Source of the DNA: Candidatus Thiodiazotropha sp.
GTDB lineage: Bacteria; Pseudomonadota; Gammaproteobacteria; Chromatiales; Chromatiaceae
Assembly: GCA_023838465.1 (NCBI GenBank)
Contig: JAIVEQ010000033.1
Span: 1 to 46,947, forward strand
Direction: 5' to 3'
Length of the DNA: 46,947 nt
Part shown: positions 7,563 through 16,599 of the stretch, in pieces
Layout of the letters: the number at the start of each line of letters is the position of its first letter
Position numbering within the stretch: the stretch's first letter is position 1
Notes under the pieces: model-generated
Database searches by the model: none
What the model saw: the letters and a program-made list of their open reading frames with translations, nothing else
What the model was told of the DNA's origin: nothing
Made by a program: the position numbers and the translations under genes

Positions 7563-8978
7563 CTACCAGTCGGAATGAACAAATCCCCACTCCGGGTGAT
7601 CTACCCGTTCATAGGTATGGGCACCAAAAGCATCTCGCTGCGCCTGGATCAGGTTTTGCGGTAGACGCCCTGTGCGATAACTATCAAAGTAGCTGAGACA
7701 GGCACTCATTACCGGTACAGGAATCCCCGCGGTCAAAGAGAACCCGATCACTCTACGCCAAGCACCCTGTAGTGCCTGGAGTTGGGTACTCATCTCTGCA
7801 TCTATCATCAAATTTACCGGTTCAGGATCACAACAGAAGGCCTGCCGGATGGGGTCCAGAAGACGGGCTCGAATGATGCAGCCCCCTTTCCAAATACGTG
7901 CAGTCTCTGACAAATCAACTGACCATTGATAACGATCCGAGGCGCTACGAATAAGTGCCATACCCTGGGCATAGGCCGTAATCCGTGAGGCATAGATAGC
8001 ACCGTGCAGGTCAGCTAACAGTGTTTGAACATCTGTCACTTTATTGCTTGCCGGACCCTGCAGGATCGATGAGGCTGCAACCCTTTGCACTTTCATCGAA
8101 GAGAGCAGTCGTGCATCGACTGCGGCGGCAATACCGGGTACGGCCACACCCTGTTCCAATGCAGCCTGAACAGTCCAGCGTCCTGTCCCCTTTTGGCCGG
8201 CTTTATCCATCACCAGGCTGACCAGTGGGCTATTTGTCTCACTATCCTTGACCTTCATGACCTGGGCCGTCAACTCAACCAGAAATGACTCCATCGGCCC
8301 CTGGTTCCACTGATCGAACAGCTCTGCCATCTCGCTTTCACTGAGGCCAACACCACGCCGCATCAGATCATAGACCTCGGACAACAGTTGCATGTCCGCA
8401 TATTCGATGCCGTTATGAACCATTTTTACAAAATGGCCGGCGCCATCAGGCCCTACATGTGTGACACAGGCCCCGGCTTCTGTCTGGGCGGTAATCGCTT
8501 CAAACACAGCGCTGACTTCTGCGTAGGAATCCGTCGAGCCACCCGGCATCATCGATGGACCGTGACGCGCCCCTTCCTCACCACCCGAAATGCCAACCCC
8601 GACAAAGTGCAGTCCTTTATCGCGCAGATATCTTTCACGGCGCTGGGTATCTTCAAACCATGAGTTACCACCATCCATCACAATATCGCCAGGTTCAAGT
8701 AGTGGCAGCAGTTGTTCAATCACCTGATCGACAGGATCACCCGCTTTGATCATCAGCAACACCCGCCGGGGGCGCTCCAACATCGTCACAAATCGACCCA
8801 GATCTGCATCTCCCCCAAACTGCTTACCCGGGTATTCAGCAACAAACTGATCAATGGCTTCACTATGACGGTTCCACACGGCTACAGGAAAACCCTTCTC
8901 TTCCATATTCAGAGCCAGGTTACGCCCCATGACGCCCAACCCGATAAGGCCGATATGAAACTGTTTATTGACTGGCAT
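7563..8978 (-). CDS. gnd: 6-phosphogluconate dehydrogenase (decarboxylating)
   Basis: Third enzyme of the oxidative pentose phosphate pathway: it converts 6-phosphogluconate to ribulose 5-phosphate, CO2 and NAD(P)H. The 471 residues match the usual length of about 468. The N-terminal Rossmann motif GLIGLGVMGRNLALN (10-24) is present, followed by the substrate signature GISGGEEGARHGPSMMPGG and the catalytic segment HFVKMVHNGIEYADMQ, which holds the general-acid/base Lys and His-Asn. The C-terminus has FGAHTYERVDHPEWGF, the tail that reaches into the partner's active site. AGGAACAGTCA immediately precedes the ATG. It is the last gene of zwf-pgl-gnd; a 94-bp gap with a dispersed inverted repeat separates it from pgl. 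Confidence 0.97.
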   Translation of the reverse strand: MPVNKQFHIGLIGLGVMGRNLALNMEEKGFPVAVWNRHSEAIDQFVAEYPGKQFGGDADLGRFVTMLERPRRVLLMIKAGDPVDQVIEQLLPLLEPGDIVMDGGNSWFEDTQRRERYLRDKGLHFVGVGISGGEEGARHGPSMMPGGSTDSYAEVSAVFEAITAQTEAGACVTHVGPDGAGHFVKMVHNGIEYADMQLLSEVYDLMRRGVGLSESEMAELFDQWNQGPMESFLVELTAQVMKVKDSETNSPLVSLVMDKAGQKGTGRWTVQAALEQGVAVPGIAAAVDARLLSSMKVQRVAASSILQGPASNKVTDVQTLLADLHGAIYASRITAYAQGMALIRSASDRYQWSVDLSETARIWKGGCIIRARLLDPIRQAFCCDPEPVNLMIDAEMSTQLQALQGAWRRVIGFSLTAGIPVPVMSACLSYFDSYRTGRLPQNLIQAQRDAFGAHTYERVDHPEWGFVHSDW

Positions 8979-8989
8979 TGACTGTTCCT

Positions 8990-9071
8990 ATCATCCTAGA
9001 ATCCTCAGTTGAATACCGTGAAGAGTGCATTTGGTTAATGGATAGCGGTCAACTGAGGATTCCAGGATCAT
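8990..9071. repeat. Dispersed inverted-repeat element (MITE/REP-like) in the zwf-pgl-gnd operon
   Basis: Two arms of 23 bp, 8990-9012 and 9049-9071, are inverted copies with only two mismatches; the inner 14 bp (8999-9012 and 9049-9062) match perfectly around a 36-base loop. Bases 9042-9062 recur, reverse-complemented and identical over 21 bp, at 40002-40022. The element fills the gap between pgl and gnd and ends very close to both genes. A transcript through it could form a long hairpin that affects gnd expression or mRNA stability. Confidence 0.75.
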
Positions 9072-9072
9072 T

Positions 9073-9759
9073 CTAAAAACCCACGAGTTTGTCTTTTGGC
9101 AGTGAGCGCGCAGCCTGGCTATCCATAAGCCAGTCACCATCCAGCGCCAGGGCAGCGGGCACACTGTTATTGATCAGCGCCAAGCGCACAGCATCTGCCT
9201 TGTCTTCACCTTGCACCATCACCAAAAGATGCTCCGCCTCTTGGATGACACGTGGCGTAATTGTCAGTCGTTGAAGAGGCGGCTTACTGGCAATTGCCGG
9301 CATCACTCTGCGTTGTTCCTCATCCAATGCGGCAGATCCGGGAAAAATCGATGCGGTATGCCCGTCATCACCGACACCGAGTAATAGAATATCGATCCTC
9401 ACCGGCAATAGTGATTCATAGACCTGAGCCGCCATATCAGGATTCTCTTCGCCACACATACGATAGACATTCATGCCATCAGGTCGCGACACGGGGAAAA
9501 GGCTACCCATCACCATGTGGTAGTTACTCTCCGAGGTATCGACAGGTACACAACGCTCATCGCCAAAATAGAGGTTGATACGTGACCAGGGTATATCCAG
9601 GCGTTTTCCCAACCGCTGATAGATCGGCAATGGGGTAGCCCCACCAGCCAGCATAAGGTGACAACGCTGCGATGTCTCAAGCACTGCCTGAATCTTGCTG
9701 AAGATCCATCTCTCTGCTTGCTCGACAAACTCTTTCTCATTAACTATGAAACGCTCCAT
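9073..9759 (-). CDS. pgl: 6-phosphogluconolactonase
   Basis: It hydrolyses 6-phosphoglucono-1,5-lactone to 6-phosphogluconate between Zwf and Gnd. The family motifs LAGGATPLPIYQRL, YFGDERCVP and LLGVGDDGHTASIFPG are all present. I chose the ATG at 9759, not the one 18 bases upstream: its A is shared with the zwf stop (TAATG) and a GGGGGA lies about 8 bases before it, giving a translationally coupled 228-residue protein. Length fits the DevB/SOL-type family (about 230-240). The upstream ATG would only add MAGDKL. Confidence 0.95.
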   Translation of the reverse strand: MERFIVNEKEFVEQAERWIFSKIQAVLETSQRCHLMLAGGATPLPIYQRLGKRLDIPWSRINLYFGDERCVPVDTSESNYHMVMGSLFPVSRPDGMNVYRMCGEENPDMAAQVYESLLPVRIDILLLGVGDDGHTASIFPGSAALDEEQRRVMPAIASKPPLQRLTITPRVIQEAEHLLVMVQGEDKADAVRLALINNSVPAALALDGDWLMDSQAARSLPKDKLVGF

Positions 9760-11291
9760 TAATTTATCCCCCGCCATTGGCGACTGTAGCGATCCATCAG
9801 GTTTTCTGCCTCGACAGGGCCTTCACTGCCCTCGGCATAGAATACAGGTTGTTTTTTGGTTGCGGCTTCCCAGCTATGCAGAATCGGTGTCACAAATCGC
9901 CAGGCAAATTCGACTTCATCCCGTCGGGCGAACAGGGTAGCATCCCCTTTGATAGCATCGAGTAACAACCGCTCGTAGGCATCTTTAATAGGATGAGCGT
10001 AGGTCTCCGAGTAGCTAAAGTCCATCTCCACAGAACCCACTTCCATCTCATCGCCCGGCTTTTTGCTGGTGATTTTCAAGGCCATCCCTTCATCAGGTTG
10101 AATACGGATGGTCAGCACGTTTGGCTCCAAGTCCTCGCACACATCGTCTCGACCAAACAGACATAACGGTACCGGTCGAAACACCACAGAGATCTCAGTC
10201 ACACGTTGCTTCAGGTGTTTGCCTACACGCAAAAAGAACGGTACCCCTTGCCAACGCCAGTTATCTATATAGCACTTGATGGCGGCATAAGTAGGTGTTT
10301 TCGACTCACTCGCCACATTATCCTCATCACGATATCCCCGATACTGGCCAAAAACCACATGATCGAAAACCTCTTGATTACTGAACTGACGGAGGGATCG
10401 CAGTACTTCCAACCGTTTATCACGGATATCATCGGCGGCAAACGAGACCGGGGGTTCCATGGCACAGAGTGACAACACTTGTAACAAATGACTCTGAACC
10501 ATGTCGCGCAACACGCCGGTCTGTTCATAAAACCTACCCCGACCTTCCACACCGATGGCTTCGGCAGCAGTGATCTGAATATGGTCGATATATTTACGAT
10601 TCCAGAGCGGCTCGAAAATTGTATTACCAAGACGAGCAACCAGTATATTCTGTACTGTCTCTTTACCCAGATAGTGATCGATTCGATAGACCTGATCCTC
10701 CTGCAACACCTCACCGACAATGCGATTCAGGTCGGTCGCCGATTCGAGATCGTGGCCATAGGGTTTTTCCATGATGACCCGTGTCCAGGGTATTTCACTG
10801 CCACCCGATTCGATCAGCCCTGCTTCACTCAGCCTGTGGAGAATGACCGGTGCCGCAGATGGCGGCGTTGCAAAATAGAATAAACGGTTACCTTCGCTTC
10901 CGATCTCTCTCTCAAACTCCTCCAATTGCTGACGTAGGGCGATGTAACCTTCGGGATCCTCGAAATTACCTTCTACATAAGCAATGCGCCGGCTGAAAGC
11001 CTGCCACACAGAATCGTCTATCGGCTGAGAGCGTGAGTAGGCCTCCAGTGAATCGCGCAATACCTGACGATAGTGATCGTTGCTTTTCGGAGAGCGACTA
11101 TAACCGATGACAGCAAAACGTTCGTCCAGTGCCTGTTCACGCACCAGGTTATAGAGCGCGGGTAATAGCTTGCGCCGGGTTAAATCCCCCGCAGCACCAA
11201 ATATGACCAGGATGCAGGGCTCTAACTTGTCTGCCTGCAGAAACAGCTCACTTGCAGCAAAGCGTTGGAGGGCTGGAAAGTCGGTTGCCAT
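9759..11291 (-). CDS. zwf: Glucose-6-phosphate 1-dehydrogenase
   Basis: It oxidises glucose 6-phosphate to 6-phosphogluconolactone with reduction of NADP (or NAD), opening the oxidative pentose phosphate pathway. The 510-residue protein has the coenzyme-binding GAAGDLTRRKL (32-42), EKPYGHDL (175-182) and the substrate signature RIDHYLGKE (203-211). I start at ATG 11291 (MATDFPALQRF), since AGGGA lies 7 bases before it; an in-frame ATG 24 bases upstream lacks such a site. It is the first gene of zwf-pgl-gnd, and its stop codon overlaps the pgl start by one base. Confidence 0.97.
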   Translation of the reverse strand: MATDFPALQRFAASELFLQADKLEPCILVIFGAAGDLTRRKLLPALYNLVREQALDERFAVIGYSRSPKSNDHYRQVLRDSLEAYSRSQPIDDSVWQAFSRRIAYVEGNFEDPEGYIALRQQLEEFEREIGSEGNRLFYFATPPSAAPVILHRLSEAGLIESGGSEIPWTRVIMEKPYGHDLESATDLNRIVGEVLQEDQVYRIDHYLGKETVQNILVARLGNTIFEPLWNRKYIDHIQITAAEAIGVEGRGRFYEQTGVLRDMVQSHLLQVLSLCAMEPPVSFAADDIRDKRLEVLRSLRQFSNQEVFDHVVFGQYRGYRDEDNVASESKTPTYAAIKCYIDNWRWQGVPFFLRVGKHLKQRVTEISVVFRPVPLCLFGRDDVCEDLEPNVLTIRIQPDEGMALKITSKKPGDEMEVGSVEMDFSYSETYAHPIKDAYERLLLDAIKGDATLFARRDEVEFAWRFVTPILHSWEAATKKQPVFYAEGSEGPVEAENLMDRYSRQWRGIN

Positions 11292-11944
11292 TATGTTCCC
11301 TGCCTTTGGTTTCAACCTGAAACCACAGATTCAGGTTAATTTATTATCGTCTATCTCTATGCCTACCATGCCAGAGCACAGGGTATAAAATCCATCCCCT
11401 TGTAAAACCCATATATTATCTAAGGATACTCTGAACAAGTCATGGACGGTCATGTTGCGGCCAAAATACTTCCGCTTCTGACTTGTCAATCCTGGCAATA
11501 GACTCGCTATTACCTACGATTGACGCCTTGATGTGAAAATTTTTACTCACAATCCGGCTCGCTCGGACTTGTTTAGTGCTTCCTTACTTTGAATATCTCA
11601 CAAGTTATCTATCCATGTAACACGGGACTGGCAGAAACAGTGGTAAAAGTTATCCAACTCTCTACAGTGGTGAAGTTTATCCCTATTTTGTGTGTGCTTT
11701 AGTGTAGACCGCAATTAAAATTATTCCTAAATCCGTTGTATAATCATTAGTACATAAATAACAAAGTATACGAATGAAACGATTCTGACCCGCTGACAAG
11801 GTAAGTGACTATTCTTGCCGGATTCTCGATCTTTAATCTGAATTCGTAGATGTATGATGGCAAAATGACATCTCATCTACCCTGAGCCTACAGATTCAAG
11901 CTTAACTTTTTTTTAGTTCCCCTTAATACTTCAGGAAAAGCACA
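11292..11944. other. 653-bp intergenic region between zwf and the NYN gene
   Basis: Divergent promoters for zwf (minus) and the NYN gene (plus) must lie here. I see no protein-coding frame and no structural RNA. On the plus strand there is a good -10-like TATAAT at 11739-11744, but its possible -35 (TTAAAA, 18-bp spacer) is poor and the start codon is 200 bp away. Several TTATCY words occur at 11590-11690; they are loose, not a convincing DnaA-box array. Confidence 0.4.
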
Positions 11945-12784
11945 TTGCATCAAGATATAAAAATTGGCGTATTTGTTGACGCTGAAAATGTTCGTTACAA
12001 CGGCGGCTATCAACTCCGCTATGACATCCTGAGGATGTTTGCAGGACGTTATGGTGGATCTCTGCTCAGGCTTAACACCTACATCGCCTTTGACCAGGAG
12101 CGTGCCAAGGAAGATCCGGAATATCGACGGCGCGCTTTAACTTATCAGCAAATGGTGAGGGATTATGGCTGGAAGGTCATTGTAAAGTATGTACGCCGTT
12201 ACACAGATGATGAGGGCAATGTCACTACCAAGGCCAATGCTGACTTGGACATGGCTGTTGATGCCATGCTCCAGTCGGAGAAACTCGATCTGCTGCTGCT
12301 GGTGACGGGAGATGGTGACTTCCTTCAGGTGGTTACCGCCTTACAGGACCGCGGATGCCGTGTTGAGTTACTCGGTTTTCGGAATGTCTCCCAGGAATTG
12401 CGTTTGCTTGTGGATGACTACTATTCCGGCTTCCTGATTCCAGAGCTGTTACCGATATCCTACGAGCCCCGGAATGAGTGGGGTGCCCCCGGCTCCTGTG
12501 TTCGAGGTGTCTGCGCCAAGTGGTTCCCTGAAAAGGGCTATGGATTTTTACGTTTTATCAAACGCATTGATCCCAATCTCTGGATCATCGATCCCCGCAA
12601 TGGGGATTCACCCTACGAGAGTGTGTTCTGTCATGCCAATGAGTTGGCCGATGGGGTCACCGACGAGGTGATGATGAACCGTGACTCGATCCTCGAATTC
12701 TATATCGAGAAGAGCGATAAAGATGAAGGCCTGGTGGCAAACAATGTCCGCTTGGTCCCAAGCTATGGTAGCAGCGGGCTTTAA
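11945..12784 (+). CDS. NYN-domain (LabA/DUF88-like) protein with C-terminal cold-shock-like domain
   Basis: Residues 5-165 form an NYN (PIN-like) domain with its acidic residues visible in FVDAEN (10-15), KANADLDMAVDAM (96-108) and TGDGDF (121-126). Such domains are metal-dependent nucleases or RNA-binding proteins related to LabA. Residues about 185-272 resemble a cold-shock domain: RGVCAKWFPEKGYGFLRF (187-204) parallels the G-x-V-KWF-x-KGYGFI RNP1 region, SVFCHANEL (226-234) parallels RNP2, and VANNVRLV (264-271) is the last strand. An insert of about 20 residues separates the motifs. The start is TTG, preceded by AGGA at about 8 bases. A single-stranded-RNA-targeted nuclease is inference; no substrate is known. 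It converges with the NUDIX gene, with 2 bp between stop codons. Confidence 0.85.
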   Translation: MHQDIKIGVFVDAENVRYNGGYQLRYDILRMFAGRYGGSLLRLNTYIAFDQERAKEDPEYRRRALTYQQMVRDYGWKVIVKYVRRYTDDEGNVTTKANADLDMAVDAMLQSEKLDLLLLVTGDGDFLQVVTALQDRGCRVELLGFRNVSQELRLLVDDYYSGFLIPELLPISYEPRNEWGAPGSCVRGVCAKWFPEKGYGFLRFIKRIDPNLWIIDPRNGDSPYESVFCHANELADGVTDEVMMNRDSILEFYIEKSDKDEGLVANNVRLVPSYGSSGL

Positions 12785-12786
12785 AT

Positions 12787-13362
12787 TCAATCTGAATCCA
12801 ACATGATGCGATAGCTCTTGGAAGATTCTGGTGTCCGGATGATCGTGCCGCCGCGAAGGGGGAAACTACCCCCTTTACGATCGGCATAGTAGAGTTGCAA
12901 CGATTCCCGGATCACTGGAAAAGCCAGCTTCTCCCAGGGAATTTCATGCTCTTCAAATAAACCGACCTCAAGACTCTCCTCCCCAGCTGCAAAATCGAGA
13001 TCGAGAAGACGGCTGCGAAATAGCAGGTAGACCTGATTGATGTGTGGCAGATTGAACAGTGTATAGAGTCCTTCGACCTCTACTCTTGCACAAGCTTCTT
13101 CCTGGGTTTCTCGGGCAGCCCCCTGCTGACTTGTCTCTCCATTTTCCATGAATCCGGCGGGGACTGTCCATAATCCATAGCGTGGTTCAATCGCGCGTCG
13201 ACACAGCAGCATTTTCTGTTCCCATACTGGAATGCAACCTACCATAATCTTTGGATTTTGATAGTGAATGGTACTGCAGGCATTGCAGACATGTCTTGGC
13301 CTGTTGTCACCTGACGGGATCTTGATCTCGACCAGAGAACCACAAAGGCTGCAAAACTTCAT
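12787..13362 (-). CDS. NUDIX hydrolase with N-terminal zinc ribbon
   Basis: The 191-residue protein has a four-cysteine zinc ribbon (CSLC at 4-7, CNAC at 26-29), a linker HYQNPK, and a NUDIX box from Gly70 through Glu76 to RETQEEA (84-90). The glycine late in the canonical box is replaced (ACA at 90-92). Zinc-ribbon NUDIX proteins with the YQNPK phrase include NADH pyrophosphatase-like (NudC) and ADP-ribose/FAD-type hydrolases. This one lacks the C-terminal SQPWPFPxS signature of NudC, so the substrate is open. It is metal-dependent and cytosolic. No partner gene is evident. Confidence 0.88.
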   Translation of the reverse strand: MKFCSLCGSLVEIKIPSGDNRPRHVCNACSTIHYQNPKIMVGCIPVWEQKMLLCRRAIEPRYGLWTVPAGFMENGETSQQGAARETQEEACARVEVEGLYTLFNLPHINQVYLLFRSRLLDLDFAAGEESLEVGLFEEHEIPWEKLAFPVIRESLQLYYADRKGGSFPLRGGTIIRTPESSKSYRIMLDSD

Positions 13363-13580
13363 CTTCTATACCCTATTCACTATTCAAACCCTATTGTCAC
13401 TGATTGTTGAAAGCGACGACAAGAGGCGCATGTCACATGATGAAACCCTTTTTTAAAAATCATACTAAGAGATTCATAAGTAGCGAGTTAATCAATATTG
13501 TACAAAACCTATTCCTGATATGATGGCGCACTTTTCAACACCCCCCCATTGCAGCCGTAGTCATGGAGAATCAATAACAG

Positions 13581-15092
13581 ATGTCGCAACAGATCCCAGA
13601 GGCAAACCTCGAAGAGGCAATAGCCGCCATAGACCTTGGCTCAAACAGCTTTCACTTGATCGTTGCGCGTGTCATAGAGGGACATTTGCAAATTATCGAT
13701 AAAATGAAGGAGATGGTCCGGCTCGGTGAAGGATTGACAGCAGACAAGCGTCTAGACCCCGTGGTATCCAAACGCGCCCTGGAGTGCCTGAGTCGCTACT
13801 CACAACGACTGCGGCCACTGCCGGCTGAAAATATTCGTGTCGTCGGCACCAATACCATGCGACAGATCCATCCGGATGACAACTTTCATAGCCTTGCAGA
13901 GAAGGCCCTGTTGCACCCGATCGAGATCATTGCCGGCCGGGAAGAGGCTCGACTGGTTTACCTTGGTGTCGCCCATGGACTCGCTGCAGCCAATGAAAAG
14001 CGGTTGGTTGTCGATATCGGGGGTGGCAGCACCGAGTTGATAATCGGTGAAGGCTATTTGCCTCATGAGCGTGAGAGCCTGCATATGGGTTGCGTCAGTA
14101 TGAGCCGAAGGTTCTTTATGGACGGTGTCATAACTGATCAAGCCATGCACGAGGCAGAGCTCGCCTGTGCCTTGGAAATCCGTCCGGTCAGAAATGAATT
14201 CAAAGAGGGGGGATGGATCAGGGCAATCGGTAGTTCCGGCACCATCAAGTCGATTGGCAATGTGGTCATCGAACAGGGATGGAGTGAAACGGGAATCACC
14301 CGTGAGTCACTTGATAGGCTCAAACATTATCTTATCGATGCAGGCTCCATCGATAAGGTTTCTCTAAAAGGGCTGTCTGAAGAGAGAAAACCGGTATTCG
14401 CCGGTGGCCTGGCAGTCCTCTCGGCTGTTTTTGAACATATTGGTATCGATCATATGGATGTTTCGTCAGAGGCTTTACGGGAAGGCCTGATCTACGACAT
14501 GATCGGACGCAGTCACCATGAAGATGCCCGTGAGCGCACCTTAAAAACCTTGGGGCGGCGCTATGACATTGATGAAACTCAAGCCAATCGGGTGGAAACA
14601 ACTGCGTTGGCCCTCCTTGATAGGGCAAAACGAGCCTGGCAACTGGAAGATCCGCGCTATCTGGCCATGTTGAGTTGGGCCGCCAAGGTACATGAGATAG
14701 GCCTGACTGTGTCCCACAGCCAGTTCCAAAAGCATGGTGCCTATCTGCTTGAGAAATCAGATCTTTCCGGTTTCTCGCTGCAGGAACAGAAGGTTCTCGC
14801 TGCGTTGGTCAGGGGACATCGGCGTAAATTTCCAAGCGCCATCTTTGACTCACTCCCGCGGGAGGTGGTCACTTGCACAAAACAGCTGTGTATCTTGCTA
14901 AGGTTGTCGGTACTGAGTCATCGGGCCAGATCTTCAGTCGCAAAACCCATGCCCAGGCTCGAGGTAGAGGAAAACCGAATCTCCCTGGTATTCCCTGATG
15001 ACTGGATCAATCACCACCCTCTGACCCGTGCGGAACTCCAACAGGAGGCACAATATCTCAATTCAGCAGGTTATCTACTCAGATTTTCCTGA
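13581..15092 (+). CDS. ppx: Exopolyphosphatase (Ppx/GppA family)
   Basis: The 503-residue protein releases phosphate from the end of polyphosphate chains; the same family includes pppGpp phosphohydrolase. The N-terminal ASKHA phosphate loops are visible: AAIDLGSNSFHLIVARV (14-30), VVDIGGGSTELIIGEG, and AIGSSGTIKSIGNV. The C-terminal half is the HD-like helical domain, with VHEIGLTVSHSQFQKHGAYL. Ppx of E. coli has 513 residues and GppA 494, so length does not decide between them. I prefer Ppx because the C-terminal domain is complete, with only moderate certainty. The last 22 bp overlap the 3' end of the convergent Sco gene. Confidence 0.9.
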   Translation: MSQQIPEANLEEAIAAIDLGSNSFHLIVARVIEGHLQIIDKMKEMVRLGEGLTADKRLDPVVSKRALECLSRYSQRLRPLPAENIRVVGTNTMRQIHPDDNFHSLAEKALLHPIEIIAGREEARLVYLGVAHGLAAANEKRLVVDIGGGSTELIIGEGYLPHERESLHMGCVSMSRRFFMDGVITDQAMHEAELACALEIRPVRNEFKEGGWIRAIGSSGTIKSIGNVVIEQGWSETGITRESLDRLKHYLIDAGSIDKVSLKGLSEERKPVFAGGLAVLSAVFEHIGIDHMDVSSEALREGLIYDMIGRSHHEDARERTLKTLGRRYDIDETQANRVETTALALLDRAKRAWQLEDPRYLAMLSWAAKVHEIGLTVSHSQFQKHGAYLLEKSDLSGFSLQEQKVLAALVRGHRRKFPSAIFDSLPREVVTCTKQLCILLRLSVLSHRARSSVAKPMPRLEVEENRISLVFPDDWINHHPLTRAELQQEAQYLNSAGYLLRFS

Positions 15093-15691
15093 AGCAGTGG
15101 ACGTATCACAGCAATTAACTCCTCTACAGTTGAACCGTGCGGCATTTTCCCTGCCAACTTTCCGTGACGATCAATGATGTAAGTATCAGCTGTGTGATCA
15201 ACTGTATATTGGGTTTCAGTCTCTTTCTCTACAGCACGATAGGCAGCTCCATATCGTTTTGTAATATCCTCAATATCTACCGCTGAGCCAGTGACCCCAA
15301 CCAGACTTGGATGGAAGTACTCAACATAATCTTTCAATCGTTGCGGGGTATCACGTTCAGGATCTACGCTTACAAAAATCGGTTGCACTTCAGCAAGACT
15401 ATCAGAACCCATCTCAGTCATGGCTGCACTCATCATTGCCAGATTGGTAGGGCAGATATCCGGACACCAGGTATATCCAAAATAGAGCAGAACCACCTTT
15501 CCTCGAAAATCACTCAGGCTTACTGCTCCACGATGGGAAAGCAGGGTAAAATCACCCCCTTTGGGTTGTGCAATCAGTCGTTCATTGTTTGCCTCATTCC
15601 CAACATCCTCTGCAGGCTGCCAAATAACCAGCAACCAAATCAGCAGGCACGCCATTAAAGCTATAGCGGTGAATAGTAAAAATCTCTGCAT
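15071..15691 (-). CDS. SCO1/SenC family copper chaperone
   Basis: The 206-residue protein has an N-terminal membrane anchor (about 4-24) and a periplasmic thioredoxin-like domain. Copper ligands are CPDIC (Cys76, Cys80) and His166 in VDHTADTYIID. The segments GKVVLLYFGYTWCPDICP and FVSVDPERDTP are diagnostic. Sco proteins deliver copper to the CuA site of cytochrome oxidases or act as thiol-disulfide reductases in that pathway. No oxidase genes adjoin it here. Its stop lies inside the 3' end of ppx on the other strand, so the two transcripts overlap. Confidence 0.93.
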   Translation of the reverse strand: MQRFLLFTAIALMACLLIWLLVIWQPAEDVGNEANNERLIAQPKGGDFTLLSHRGAVSLSDFRGKVVLLYFGYTWCPDICPTNLAMMSAAMTEMGSDSLAEVQPIFVSVDPERDTPQRLKDYVEYFHPSLVGVTGSAVDIEDITKRYGAAYRAVEKETETQYTVDHTADTYIIDRHGKLAGKMPHGSTVEELIAVIRPLLQENLSR

Positions 15692-16016
15692 TATATCTCT
15701 ATCAATTGCCTGTAAGCGTGTTGCTTAACGTTGATGCCGTACCATCGTAAATATGTAACGGGTAATATATCTGTTGCAGTCAGGTGGTGAAGACTTAATC
15801 GGGATGAAATAGTGCATTGAATTAGCATGTCATACATTGACATATGGCAAATCATTGCAGGAAATAATTGTTCAGACAATTGGTTTAATCAACAACTCAA
15901 ATTCAATGCTGACGAAATCAGTGCCACTTAGCAAGAATGCTCAGTTATAGAGTGCAGCAGGGCCGCACCCTTGTACAAGGTAATAAAGAATGCAACACCT
16001 AAATCGTAGCTACGTC
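15692..16016. other. 325-bp intergenic region
   Basis: This region lies upstream of the Sco gene and downstream of the coiled-coil protein gene, both on the minus strand. It is AT-rich with no convincing coding frame. A 12-bp perfect palindrome, CCTTGTACAAGG, sits at 15969-15980. No T-tract terminator and no RNA gene are visible. Confidence 0.35.
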
Positions 16017-16583
16017 CTAGCGTATTTCACCTGAAATAACCTGCAGACTCTGCTTAACCAACTGGTTATAGTCTTCAAGCAGTGAAAGCAGTTGGTTTTC
16101 TTGTTCGCTCAGCTTCTGTCTCTGACTATCGTACACTATGGAAATACCATACTTCTTCTCTAGCTGCTTTGTCACATGGACCAAGCCTTGATCTAAACTG
16201 CTAGCTTTACGCCTCAAGTCATCGGCAATGAAGTGTGCTCTGACTTTATTGATCCCGTTCCGTTTATGCATTGCAATCAAGCGCTCTAGGTCGGTCTGAG
16301 CCTTACCAATACTGCGCTCGATATTATGGATTTCTCTGATTTCGAAATTTGCAGCCATGCGCATACTTCTTAGCTGTATGCGTAACTGTGGTGCAAGCGC
16401 TTTCATTGCTTGAAGATGCTCATCCAGGCTTTTTAATTCAATCTCGTCAAGCCGTTCGAATTCAGCTGTTTCTGCTGAATAAGCGGTTTGTATGAACATG
16501 ATGGAGATGATCATTATGGCGTGAATAAAACGCCGCGCTGACCAAGAATAGAGGCTATTGATATTTGCGGTACAAAGATTCAT
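16017..16583 (-). CDS. Exported coiled-coil protein of unknown function
   Basis: I do not recognise a family. The 188 residues begin with a basic n-region and a hydrophobic stretch (about 20-34, IHAIMIISIMFIQTAYS) ending in AYSA, a plausible signal-peptidase site. The rest is almost entirely helical and charged, with heptad-like leucines suggesting coiled coil at about 40-75, 85-110 and 140-180. There are no cysteines in the mature part and no enzymatic motif. It starts 16 bp after the parE stop, so it is probably co-transcribed with parE, although a functional link is not obvious. Confidence 0.6.
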   Translation of the reverse strand: MNLCTANINSLYSWSARRFIHAIMIISIMFIQTAYSAETAEFERLDEIELKSLDEHLQAMKALAPQLRIQLRSMRMAANFEIREIHNIERSIGKAQTDLERLIAMHKRNGINKVRAHFIADDLRRKASSLDQGLVHVTKQLEKKYGISIVYDSQRQKLSEQENQLLSLLEDYNQLVKQSLQVISGEIR

Positions 16584-16599
16584 CTTACAATCCCTAAAT

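Noticed and set aside
11590..11690. Cluster of TTATCY words resembling DnaA boxes in a long non-coding region
   Set aside because: None matches TTATCCACA fully, spacing is irregular, there is no AT-rich 13-mer array, and dnaA, gidA or parA are not near.
15691..15879. 62-codon frame upstream of the Sco gene
   Set aside because: Short, no family match, poor translation signal; it lies in the promoter region of the Sco gene.
15969..15980. 12-bp palindrome CCTTGTACAAGG as an operator
   Set aside because: It is not close to a start codon, and a single 12-bp palindrome in this length of sequence is not strong evidence.
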